A stretch of DNA of 64,000 bases from Neurospora intermedia (lineage: Eukaryota; Ascomycota; Sordariomycetes; Sordariales; Sordariaceae): NCBI GenBank assembly GCA_037102815.1, contig BTPP01000008.1, forward strand, positions 186,001 to 250,000, in the 5' to 3' direction. Shown here piece by piece: positions 1-11,057 of this stretch. Positions within the stretch are counted from its first letter, which is position 1; every line of letters starts with the position of its first letter. The notes beneath the pieces are model-generated. The model saw only the letters and a list, made by a program, of their open reading frames with translations, ran no database searches and had not been told where the DNA came from. The translations under genes and the position numbers were made by a program.

Positions 1-1508
1 GGCAGACCGCGATAAGCGCTTATCTATCACCTCTCCCAGCCGTCCGGGGCCCCGCTGCTGAAGGCGGGCAGTGCAAGTGCAGGTGCAGTGCTTGAGTGCA
101 GGGCCGACAGCATCAAGGTGGCGGATCCCACTTGCCCACCTCACCCACCGGGCTGGCCTGGGAAAGGAAATCCATCTCGATATCTCCAATCTCGATCGGC
201 TTTGTCCCTCTCTTTGGTCGCTACCAAGAAATGCAATATCAAATGCTCACATGCGCTCTCTCGGCACGGAGGTTGCGCCGGTGCAATTGGGCCGTATTCT
301 ATCTAACCTAAGCCACGCCCAACGGGCATGCAAACAAGGGGACCCGGGCCCTTTCCTTGGATCAACCTCCCAAATGTTAGCATGGATGGACATGGCGATG
401 GGCATTCCAACGGCATGTGCACACTGCGATGCGCCGACGGGAGATCACGATCGCAGCGCCAAGCAATAGAGAAGAAAAAAAAAAACTGCTACTCCGGCAC
501 TAGCATCCCAATATAATGAATATCCCACACCACCCCCGCGCGGGCTGTCTGGGATATGTGTCTGGGATGAAAGACGAAGAAGCTATAAAAGTAGTCGGCC
601 GCCAGGGCTAGTCGGGTCGCATATGCGACCACCATCCTCTCAACGAAGTGTTCAAAAATGACGATTGTTGGCAACTTGGGGTAATTGTAGGGCGACCTTC
701 CACAGCCTGAACTCGACCACTCGCAGCGCAACAACCGCCGCGCAGCTATTCCCGGGACAATCAGTTACCACGTACGGACACGAACAACAAGCACAACCAC
801 TCTCGACTTCTCTTGTTGAGCCCCAAACGCGGCATCGGCCCTGCAGATCCAGAGCTGTCAATTGGTGTACGAGAGACTAGGTAGTCGGCATCCTGTTCCG
901 TCGTGGGCAGGGCGGCAGACGCGTGCAGATACTTGACTTCCACTTGTAGCAGACAGCTGCACCAAGTGACAGGTTGGGCGGCCGACAGCTGAGCTGCCCG
1001 TGTGCTGCTCTCCAATCACGGCTCCATCGCCTGCGTCATCGGACGCCAAGCATCTCTCCAGCACCACCCAGAAGCACCGCCAACCTCAAAAGCACTGCAC
1101 CATCAAACATCACTGACCACTAGCACCACCGAGGCGGGAAGATAACCAAAGTCACTTCTCCATCACTGCGCCGCGACCGACACCTTCGACGACAACTCGA
1201 ATCGGTAGCTCGCCTCGAAACGCCTTTCATCTCGTGAGAAAAAGTTACCTACAGGAACACGGCAACAACACACGCTCGTTTTTAGGTTTTGGCGATTCGC
1301 AGGGAACGCACTGCACCACACCACCACCACCACCACCACCACCACAACGTCACACCCCGCGCCCCGTCCAACCTCAACAGAAGCAAGCACAAGCTTGTCC
1401 AACACCTGTACCTGTCTGTACCTGTCACAGCGATTTGCATTCAAAAGTCGTGGTTGCGCTCCGCGTTCTCAACTCGGGAGCTAAAGAACTGCATTGAGCA
1501 ACGCCGGA
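1..1508. other. Upstream spacer, no gene seen
   Basis: Only short overlapping frames on both strands, none with a recognisable domain. The last few hundred bases are CA-rich and pyrimidine-rich, as expected for promoter and 5' leader sequence of the gene that starts at 1509. A CAC/CCA microsatellite lies inside this leader. Confidence 0.6.
1314..1345. repeat. (CCA)n microsatellite
   Basis: About ten consecutive CCA/CAC triplets, roughly 165-195 bases upstream of the first gene's ATG, probably in its 5' leader or promoter. Confidence 0.9.
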
Positions 1509-3152
1509 ATGATGGCAGGCAGCTACATTCCCCACGACAATGGCCTGGGAGAGGTGCGCATCCCCGTCGCTGCTTCTGCTTGACATGTACATATATGCAA
1601 GGCACATGCGTCTGCTGAACTTACAACTGACCTAGTGATTAACTCTCAGATGCCCACCTCCCAAGTCCATCCGAACGACGCCCTTCAAGCATGGGATACC
1701 CAAAATCTCGTCTCGAGTCCATGGACACAGCCTGGCATGAGCGTTCCCATGCCCGTGGTTACAGAAGGTGTCCCCTTCAACGCCTGGGAGAATCAGCAAA
1801 CACCGACAGGCACCCCGCGATGGGGCGGCCATGATCCAAATGCCTCCATGTTCGCCGCCGACTGGAGTGTTGCTTCAGTGACGCCTTCCCACGAACCATA
1901 TCCCCATGGCGGCGACTATTTTGGCACAGCGGCCATGACACACTCCATGTCGCCCGAGGAGTCCATGTCCTACCCAAATGCTTCAGCGGGTTGGGAGACG
2001 GGTAGCCAGCCGGCTCTTTCCCCCTATACCGAGTTTCCCGACTTTGCCGCCTTGAGGAGGAGCGAATCTGCCGAGATCAAAATCGAACCCAGCAACCAGC
2101 GCCTAGTACCGCTCATGCAGAAATCCAGTGTCAATGAACCAGCATCTCCAGGGGGTCAGGCGAGGAGAGCAGGGAAACTAAACTTGATGCCAACTGGACC
2201 CCATCACAGGAAGGTCAAATCAACTAGCAAGATTGGAAAACCGGACAGCAAGCCGAAGCTCGCGGCGGCCAGTGCGTTGAACACGGCAGTTCTCCAGTCG
2301 CAGATGAAGCGCAAACATCCTGGTCCTATCCCCAACTTCCCAGGCCGACCAAACATCATGCAGACCATGCAGACCCATACTCCCGGAGTTAGCGGCCCTG
2401 TGGCTTGGATGGCAGATTATCAGGTACATGCACGCAACGCCTACTCAACACCGACCACGCCTATAGGTGGACTTGGCGCCCAACCGATAACGCCGATGGG
2501 AATGCCCATGGGGATGGGCAACGGTATGAGCAACGTCATGGGAAACGGAATGCCCAACGGTATGGCCGACAACGGCATGGGAATGGGCATGAACATGGGC
2601 ATGCCCGTAACAAACATGCATGGCGGCATGTCCATGGGAATGGGATCAGCGGGCATGGTGATGACTTCGGGTATGGCCTCCCCAGCACCTCTCCCAATAC
2701 CGTCACCATACATGCAGCAACCACCACAACAACCCATGGCCGGCGATCCCGGAGTAGGAATGGGAATGAGAGTACCAGGAACTCCCGGAGGCCGGGGCCA
2801 ACATCGGCCCAGCAACACCATGGCTACCATAGCCATGAGCCAAGACCCCCGCGCCGCCGCTGAGCAGATCCGGAAGGACGCCTGGCAAGTGTGCGAGCGC
2901 GAGCGCGTCGAGATGCTGCAGCGCCGGCTGATGCTGACGGAACACGAGCGCGGCATGCTCGATCAGGAGACCAACATGTTGCAGCTGAACTTGGGCAAGA
3001 TGCGTCAGGTTGTGGCGAGACATCATCAGGAGCTGGAAGAGGCGGTCGAGCGGGCGCGGAAGTTGAATGAAGGATCCTCCTCTCCTCCCCAGGAGGGCCA
3101 GCACGATGAGGACGAGGAGGAGGTTGCGGGGCTTCCACAGACCCAGGGGTAG
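1509..3152 (+). CDS. Met/Gly-rich, coiled-coil nuclear-regulator-like protein (515 aa, 2 exons)
   Basis: Exons 1509-1553 and 1650-3152; the 96-nt intron starts GTGCGC, has CTGAC-type branch sites and ends CTCAG. Exon 1 gives MMAGSYIPHDNGLGE and joins in phase to MPTSQVHPND. Reading through the intron meets a stop, and the long frame alone would need a GTG start, so the spliced model is preferred. The protein has a Ser/Pro/Thr-rich N-terminal half with a basic Lys-rich stretch (about residues 185-240), a block of repeated Met-Gly and Gly-Asn-Met (about 296-355), and a charged amphipathic helix/coiled coil (about 410-485), followed by an acidic tail (DEDEEE). No Zn2Cys6, bZIP basic region or homeodomain is visible. 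The composition suggests a transcriptional co-regulator, but this is inference and no family is recognised. An AATAAA lies about 260 bases after the stop. Confidence 0.8.
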
Positions 3153-5300
3153 GGACAGGGGACAGGAGTAACCGAAGACAGTTAAAGTGTAGAAACGCGG
3201 ACTGGTCTCGGTCCTCTGTGGCTTTGACCTCGCTTCTTGTTTCCACTGCTTGAGGTATCTTGCGGTCCTCAGCTTCAACTCTTCAGAGAAAGTCTCGGGA
3301 CTTACTCTTGGACTGATTGCTGGACTGACTGTTGCACTGATTCTTGAACTAGCCTCGACCTGGCCGTTGTTAGTGACCCGTGTACATTAATTGTAATGAT
3401 AATGACGGATCAATAAAGGTTTGCGTAGGGATGGATGGGATCAAATGGTAAAGGAGGCTCAATTGAATGTTTTTTTTATTTCTTTTTACCTGGGTTGGAA
3501 TTCAAGGCGTATATCGGCCGTTCGGTTTGGTTGGTTCTTTGCTAAGATTTTGTTCAGTTTTTTTTTGGTTAAAACGATTTATCAAAACTAAACATACACA
3601 AGAGAGGTGTTAGCGGTGCGAGTTTTGTTGAATGGTCTGAGTTAGATTGTTTCTTTCTTGTTTCTTCTATTGCTCGTCTTGAGTAGTTGTGAGTTTGAAT
3701 ATTGTTGACATATACTCACTTGTCTGGGCTAAAAGCGCCTCAGACGTTTGGCCGTTGTTAGCTGCAAATCATATCGCAAGAATTGGTCACAGCGTTACAA
3801 ACAATACCACTGCAGTTTGTTGCGATGTTTTGGATGCAGAGCTGAAAATGTCTGGCAACCACGTACATTCTCGCTCTGACGGACCCACCCTACGTAGGAT
3901 TCTTCAACTCTGTTTCCAAAGAACTTGCCAAGGGCTGAAAGTGCAACCAAACAACGCCAAGTTTGCCTTTGAAGCCATCACCATCTACCACAAAAGCGTA
4001 TTGCTTGCTTCTAGGGAGATTATGTTAAGAAACGCCAGACCCGCCTGTCGAAGCAGCCAAGGAATAGGGCCGATTCTAAGTGTCAACAAGGATGGCAGTT
4101 CTTCTGCAAGCGAAGAAGAAAGAGAAAAAAAAAAAAAAAAGAAATTAAATCTGTGGCATATAGTTCGTTTGGGACAAAACATTTGAGATGAAAAAAACAA
4201 AGAGGTTTCATCCCGGCTAGCATCTTTGATGGTTCGGATTTCACAAAGCAGAGTGGACAGATGGTTGCCATTCCCGAACCCGAACATGCTCCGACGCCAA
4301 TGGGCCCAAAAATTCCCATCCATGCTCACCATGGCACTTTTTTGGTACAAGACAAGGATGGTTCCCTGTTCGCGAAACCAGCCGTCACGGAAAAGGATCA
4401 CCGAATATCCCCACGGTTCACAAGCCAATTGCATCGTTTCGCTGTGTGACTCTGGATGCTACGTTCCCTTGAAGGGCCGGCCAGCAGGCTATTCCTTGGG
4501 TGGATTGTAAACGATTGGCCTTCAAGCGTGGGGATAAATTCGACTTGAAGAAGAGATTTTGCGGTAGTGTGGTTTCTTCCACTCGATACAGTATTTTCCC
4601 GCCGGGACATCAAAATGATATGCCGCTTGGTTGAGCCTGGCGTAACTAAAATCGATGAAGATCCCGTACCTCCGGGTGACTTCCTCGATCAGCTGGAGGA
4701 GATCAAAAATTGATAGGAGCGGGGTTGGATGGCATGGGTACCTCCCGTCTAGAGGTATAACATGACGAGGGCAAGAGCGACGGAGTTGCAATATCGAGGC
4801 AACTGAACCCAAAACTCACCTTCCCCAGCCAATCGCAACAGCAACCGAATTTCAATCAATACACCTCACTCACACTTTCCGAAATCCACCACCGCTGGAC
4901 TTCTCACCAACATTGGGCAGTAAACAAACACACCGACAAAGTCTGAGAGTCTGGCAACAGCGTTTCCGCATACAACGTGTCCCAAACAGATCGAGTCCGC
5001 AGCTTTACTTTGGCCAGGAAAATGAACTTCTCAGGTCGCAGAGGATCGACCCCGCTGCCTGGACAACGCAGAAACACGCGATGAAGAGCCCGTCCAGGCT
5101 GTCCTCACTAAAATGACCACTGCTATTACCACCCAGGCAGCCTTCCACAGGATCGTTCTCTAGTGCTCTCTCAATCTCGCCTTCACCAGAACCTCCATCC
5201 TACTACTCTATCAGCGCAACTTCACCCACAGCTAGATAGAGCGGATGTGTCCCTCTCGCAACCCTCTGCCATGCCGGCTTTTTTCAGAGTGAAGCTACCA
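3153..5300. other. Spacer, no gene supported
   Basis: After the 3' region of the first gene, the stretch holds T-rich and A-rich runs (for example an A run near 4124-4140) and short frames lacking family signatures. A 165-codon frame at 3689-4186 has no ATG start context or domain and ends in a poly-Lys artefact of the A run. Confidence 0.5.
3412..3417 (+). terminator. AATAAA polyadenylation-signal-like hexamer
   Basis: A perfect AATAAA lies about 260 bases after the stop of the Met/Gly-rich gene, in a T-rich stretch. It is a plausible poly(A) signal for that transcript, but fungal signals are loose and this rests on position only. Confidence 0.35.
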
Positions 5301-5344
5301 CGGCAGCAGACGACGGCCCTAGCTGATGTGCTTGCTTTGGGCTT

Positions 5345-5878
5345 TTGTCAGTCGAGAAACACCAACCAGGCTCCTCATCCCCTTACATGGAGCGAAGGGG
5401 CGGTATTCAAGCATGGCTCACTGTTTCCCGCTCGTTCAGCATTTGCATCGTCTCTGTCCTCCACCTCCTGGTTCCCATCGAAAACAACCGAAAGAACTTT
5501 ACACCATCGCTCAAGACATATGAGCTGTTCGACTCGACATCCAACATGACGACTCTCATGTTCTGGACGAGTGCAAAAGTCAATGCTGCCATCACTTGTG
5601 CACACATCATGATTCTCAAGCCACGTATTCAGCGATTTTTTCGGTCGGCTGTTGTCCACCCCCAGGCATCACATCCACGACCACAGTCTCCGCTTGATGA
5701 CCCATTTTCCACGGCACCCACAGCAGAAGCTTCCACAGTAGGCGAGGATCCAGGGACTCACTCACTCTGTCACACAACGACGGCGCCGCTCAAACCCTAC
5801 CACAACGAGCCCGATGTCGAAGATGAAAGCAAATGGAGCGGGCGCCTTGTCGAGCATGGACGAGTACGACAACTATGA
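5345..5878 (+). pseudogene. Relic of a rhodopsin-domain (PTH11-type) integral membrane protein
   Basis: The open frame lacks an ATG at its beginning. Residues from about 15 to 100 resemble the last transmembrane segments of the fungal rhodopsin-domain family (PTH11-like 7-TM receptors): a basic RRGG turn, a hydrophobic helix ending SVLHLL, then FDSTSNMTTLMFWTSAKVN and CAHIMILKPRIQRFF. The family typically shows a Trp-Thr/Ser-x-x-Glu-x-N pattern followed by Cys-x-x-x-x-x-P; here the Glu is Lys. A Ser/Pro/Thr-rich, charged tail follows, as in the family. I could not find the five upstream helices, so the gene is either truncated or decayed. Intact but highly spliced coding is possible, less likely. 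Confidence 0.42.
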
Positions 5879-5879
5879 C

Positions 5880-8800
5880 CGTCGCGTCCATAATGGATTG
5901 CTGCGGGGGAAAAAACGCGCTGTGAATATTCGACATCGAAGCTCGAGGGACCGATGGTGATGGTGGTGATGGTGGTGATAGTGGGAGCGGTATGTCGATC
6001 GCCTCGACGCAAGGCGTGGGAACAGGGGTAACCGCAAACCTAGACGAGACCGATACCCAGATTCATGTCAATGACAAATACCTCCCTTGGTGGATCAGTG
6101 TCACATCAACATCGCAACCTGTCGGATGGGGATGACGGTGAAGATTTCCAGGTTCAAGCTCCGCCAACGGCCCATTTGCAATTGTCCATCCACGTGACAA
6201 CGTCATTCACGTTACTCGGTCGCCGCTCAGCAACTCAGCCACCAGTTGCGACAAGCTTGACGATGCCGCTGGCATAGAGGATAACGGCAACCAGATTTTG
6301 GGCGAGCTCCATGGGGAACAGCCCCGGGAGGTGAAGATGGGGGCAGTTTTCGCCAGCTCTATGCCATCTTCCGGCGGGGACCCAAAATGTGCGCCGTCAC
6401 GGGAAATTGCTAGAGAGAGTGCAATAGTTGCCAGGTCGAGACACTGCAGAGAGACAGTCAATACCCGGTGGTCTCGGCCCCCCGAAAGTACTGGTGTTGT
6501 GTCCATGGCGTCGCCTGTGGATGAGCTTTGTCATACTGTCCACCAGCAACAGCAACGAGCTTGGCGCCTGAGACGGGGAGCGCAGACGAGTGAACAGGAG
6601 ACTCGCGCGGCGGACGGGAACCGTTGATTGGCAAGGTTTTCGAGAACAGGGTCGCTCGGCTAAGCTAGGGCCTTAGATCTGCTTTTTCCCGCTCCGGATT
6701 CGGTCTCCCTGCCCTACTCGACACCACACTCCCTTTTCTTCTGGTTTGTTGCTGCTAGGCCGACCAGGAGGGTCGTCGTCGTTGTCGTTTGTCGTCCAAA
6801 AAAATTGCGTCGGTATTTCGTGGGTTTGGAAATTGGCGTTATGATTCTTGGGAGAAGATACTATCTGCTCTGCTGCTGCAAGGTCGGTGTGGAATCATCG
6901 GAGCCGCTGGACCAGGGGATCATCGGTCGGTGTCTGTTGCCCATATCTCTGATGTCATGATACCTCCTTCGAGTTCCAGTTCATCCGGTACAAAAGACAG
7001 TTTCTATTGTGTAAGTGGCTGACGTCAGTCAGCTGCGTGGGTTGGAATTGTGCCCTTGGTCCACAACAGGAGGCGGCGCTGAGCATTGGAAGCCTTCCCA
7101 CGGTTGAATCCTGCCCTGTGGTCGAAGAGTCGGTGTCGCTCCCTCAAGGACGAGCGGGGAAAAATGAAATCAAGGAGTCGAGAGGCCCAGTGTCCACCGG
7201 CGGACAATAGCTATGATACTCGTGCTCCTAGCGGGCCTGAAACGGCCTTCGAGGGCGCCTTCATGCTTCTTCAGCTTGGCCTCGTACCTGCCAGCCTTTG
7301 CTATTCTGAGAACGGCAACGAATCTTGACCAGCGCTCACGAGTAACCAGTTGCTGGACCACAGGCGGCAATTGGGAGAGTAGCTCGTACGAGCAGGGGTT
7401 CTCCGATCAAGATCATGGAGGACAAATGAGGAGGACAACGTACTGATGGGAAGAACGGCACGCCGGCATTACACCGTCACGACCGACAACCGGACTTCCA
7501 ACTTTCTTGCCGCAACAGGTCGACAACACACCACTCTCCGCCATTGTATCCGAGATCCTTGATGACCGGCACGAAGTTGCCTTTTCCTTCGTCCGTGGCT
7601 CTCCACAAGAGTTAAAGATAAGAGGGTCTACTCCACATGTAGTGAATTCTGAGCGGTTGTCACAGACATCCTTTGTCGCCGACAGGGTTGACAATGGCAG
7701 CGGAGTAGGTGAGGGCGGCTTTGTGCGGATTGGGCAAGCATCGACGGCGGATCTGGAAGGGGAGGCTCACAAGTCTGTGCAGCGGAAAGAGCGCAGAGTG
7801 GGATGCTGGGGTGTTCCTAATGGGAGGTCGCAGATTCATGGGGGGGGTTTCAAGGATTACAAGATTTCCTCACTCACTGTACCTGTACACCCCCGTCGGG
7901 TTTAAGCTTTCCACTCGGGGCTTTCTCCACGTTCCCTTGACCCCATCTGTTCCTCCCGCCCAGGTCAACCTCCCGCGCCAACGCATAACCGCCAACCGAC
8001 CACCAATGACAATTGAGAACGGTTAATACCCCGGTTACGCACGCAAGCTACAATACGGGCTTCAGTACGGACGATACGGGGAGAGCCGCTCTGCGAACGA
8101 TACAGCGCCAGGCGTGCCGCTGTAGCTTGCAGTTTTCAGCAGATGACTTCATGCTCGCCGGCTGCTCAGAAATCGGCTCATCGTCGACTCGTCCGTCGAG
8201 ATCGTCGTCTCTGCCAAGACCTAGCTTACCCGTTGGTCGTACGCTATTAGCGTCGCACTTATTGGTGCGCAGAATGTTCCATGTAATGGGGCGCAGGGTG
8301 TCGCGTGCTAGCCGTATCGGTGCCGGTTCACGCAATGCAACGTCGATATTGCCGGCTGCCCGCCAAGCGCACGGCCCAACGGACACAAGGAGGTTCGTTA
8401 TTACCGGGCAGTCTGGGCGTTCGTTGCCTCCTTTGCTTTGTTTACCTTGGATTTCGGCTAAACCTGAAGAAAAGGGGGTTACACTTATCTTCTGGTCGCA
8501 CACGACAGACCGCGAATTAACCTCAGGCAGAATGAAGATTCAAGAGAGGCTGCTGCAGACGGAACAGTCGGCAAAGGTTCACGCTTCACCGTCGACGTAC
8601 CTTTGTACGCAAAAGAGAACCCCAAGCATCGTCGCCATGCACTTCAAAGATGCCCGTTAGGCAATCTGGTCCACAGTCAACCGCTGGTGCTCCAAAAGCC
8701 GCTGGATTCAGAATCAAAGGAAGGTCATCGAGGGCTATGCGTAAGCTTCTGCGACTCCGCGGGGTTTGACCACAGCTGATCACGGTAAGCAGGGTATGGC

Positions 8801-9861
8801 GCGAGTCATCACACCTCGATGGGGCCCACCGCCTCGGTCAAATTTGCTCCCATGTTGTGGTGAAGCAAGAGATTTTGAACCCCCCTTTGGAGAAAAGCCT
8901 TCTTCCACGATCCTTTCACTTGAGCCCTCTTGTTGTGGGGGTTACGGGCCATCCGAAACAGATGACATTGGGAACGGGAAAAATTGGATAGTCAAGTGAG
9001 CATTCGACACATGAGGCGTCACCGTTGGGGGTTTGTGCTGTTCATGAACCACTTATACCGACTCCGAGAACCGTCAAGACCCGGATGCGCACGGGGCCGG
9101 TGCGCCACGTCTGGACTTCACTTCATCTTGTGCACATTTTGTGCTCCTCAACCCCAGGTTTTTCTGTCACCCTGCCGTGCTAATCCCGGACGAGACCTGC
9201 TCAGCTCCGGTCCTAAACAACTGGACTTCTAGTCTCACTGGCAGCGTGAGAGTCGGATTGTTTATTCAGAGTCAATAGCGTTCCTTATCCGTTCTCTCCT
9301 GGGCCTCGATTTCGGAAACCGAGTCTTGATCCAATTTCCATGTTTGCCGTCCGTAGAGTTGCAAAACTCGCGGACGCGTACGCTTCACCACCATGAACAT
9401 GCTCCTGAGGGAGTGACTTCATATCTCAACAAACAGGGATGGGGCCTTCCATTCTTGGTCTCGAATGTCGATGGGTGTACCTGGTGTTGGAACTCGACTC
9501 CACCACAGGAGCCACGAGATATCCACCGCTTTGGGGGACTACTTTTTTAGGCCTGTCTCCCCAGTTCGGCTCACATACATTTGAAGGACCACTTGCCTCG
9601 ACCTTGGTCCAAGTTTGTCAGCCGTTGGTTCATCCTCTTTTCTCATACCACCATAGCTCACCTCAGCTCAACTTCGTACCGCCACGAACACTTCTCCCTT
9701 CTCGCTGGGCGCGACATAGTTCCTGAACCTCCCTCGACACTCAGCAGTTCGTCCCAACATCGGCCAAAGTTCCCAATCCGGGAGGACGCCTCTCTTCCAT
9801 CCGTCACCTAATAACACCCATCGGTTCCAAGCTTGTGAGAGCTGGTCGTCAAGCCGCCACA
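5880..9861. other. About 4 kb spacer, no gene supported
   Basis: Frames up to 215 codons occur (for example 8013-8660) but they start at non-ATG codons and have no domain or consistent splice structure. A short GAT/GGT run lies near 5952-5982. The last 600 bases are the likely promoter of the FNT transporter and include one inverted GATA-type site (CTTATC) near 9285. Confidence 0.5.
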
Positions 9862-11057
9862 ATGTCTCGCATTCAAAACCAGCCAAATACCGTCTGGATT
9901 CGCAATGGCAACGCCTACAGTCCTATCGAGACGATTGAAATCGTCGGCCGTCTGGGCACCTTCAAGGCCAACATGTTCCCTGCCAAGGTCTTTTGCTCGG
10001 CCGTGTCTGCCGGCTGTATAGCAGCCTTCGCCTCCGGTGCCACCCTTGTCGCCATTAATATTCCCTGGATGGCCGAGAACACTCCTGGTCTCGTCAAGAC
10101 TCTCAGCTCGATTCTCTTCCCTTGCGCCTTGGTTATGATCTTTATGAGCGGTGCCGACTTGTTTACCGGTTCAACCATGGTATGTGACCTTGGGAGGGTA
10201 GATGCTGAAGATGCCAGGTTTCTCTCTTTCTCGGATGCTAACTTTTTGTCCAACAGTTGACTGGTGTGGCTTGTCTTCAAGGCCGTATCCCCTGGCACAA
10301 GATGTTGCTGCACTGGTTCATCTGCTTCTGGGGTAATTTCGCCGGCTGTCTTTTTGTCATGGCGATTATCTTTGGTTGTAAGTTTTTGTCGTTTCTTTCT
10401 CCTTGTCCGACGACGGGAGTTATTGCATTGGAACAACGCTGATTGGTTTCTTTGTTTCCAGATGGCGGCTTGTTCACGGATCCTGCACAGGTCAAGGTGA
10501 TCCAGAACCTCGTCTACAACAAGCAAGTTGTTCCCGAATGGCATCAGATCTTCATTCGCGCTATTGGCTGTAACTGGCTCGTGTGTCTCGCTGCCTATCT
10601 CGGTCTGGCCGGTCGGGATCTCATGTCCCGTGCCATGGGCATGTGGTGGCCTGTATTCTGCTTTGCCATTCTCGGTCTCGACCACGTTGTCGTCAATATG
10701 TTCTACATTCCCTTTGGTATCTGGCACCACACCCCTGGCGTCACCGTAGGCCTTTACATTTGGAAGGGTATGTTATCTTGTCTAGTACCCTTTTCTGAGT
10801 GGATGGCGGCGAGAAGAAGAAGAAACTAACACTGTTTGGCCATAGGCATCATTCCTTCCCTCCTCGGCAACGTCATCGGCGGCGGCGGCTTCTGTGGAAT
10901 GTTCTACTACTTTATGTACCTCCACAACCAGGACCCGGTTCCCATTGACGGCATCTACTTTCCTGCCGACTTGGCCAAACTCGAAGAGGGTGGTGCGCTT
11001 CCCCAGTATGAGAGTGACGAATACGTCGTTACTACTCAGGAGCAGAAGAAGCAATGA
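9862..11057 (+). CDS. Formate/nitrite transporter (FNT family), 318 aa, 4 exons
   Basis: Exons 9862-10179, 10257-10377, 10462-10767 and 10846-11057; introns of 77, 84 and 78 nt with GTATGT, GTAAGT and GTATGT donors. All joins keep phase. FNT proteins are pentameric six-helix channels for small monovalent anions; the fungal members include the plasma-membrane nitrite transporter NitA of Aspergillus (about 310 aa), so length fits. Visible family signatures are GADLFTGSTM, the HWFICFWGNFAG helix, AIGCNWLVCLAAYL, GLDHVVVNMFYIPFGI and the final LLGNVIGGGGFCGMFYY helix. The hydrophilic C-terminus is short. Nitrite is the likely substrate by analogy, but formate cannot be excluded from sequence. No nitrate-assimilation gene is adjacent. 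Confidence 0.93.

Noticed and set aside
3689-4186. 165-codon plus-strand frame after the first gene
   Set aside because: No ATG context, no domain, and a poly-Lys end caused by an A run.
8013-8660. 215-codon plus-strand frame
   Set aside because: Starts at TTG; composition and lack of domain suggest chance in GC-normal spacer.
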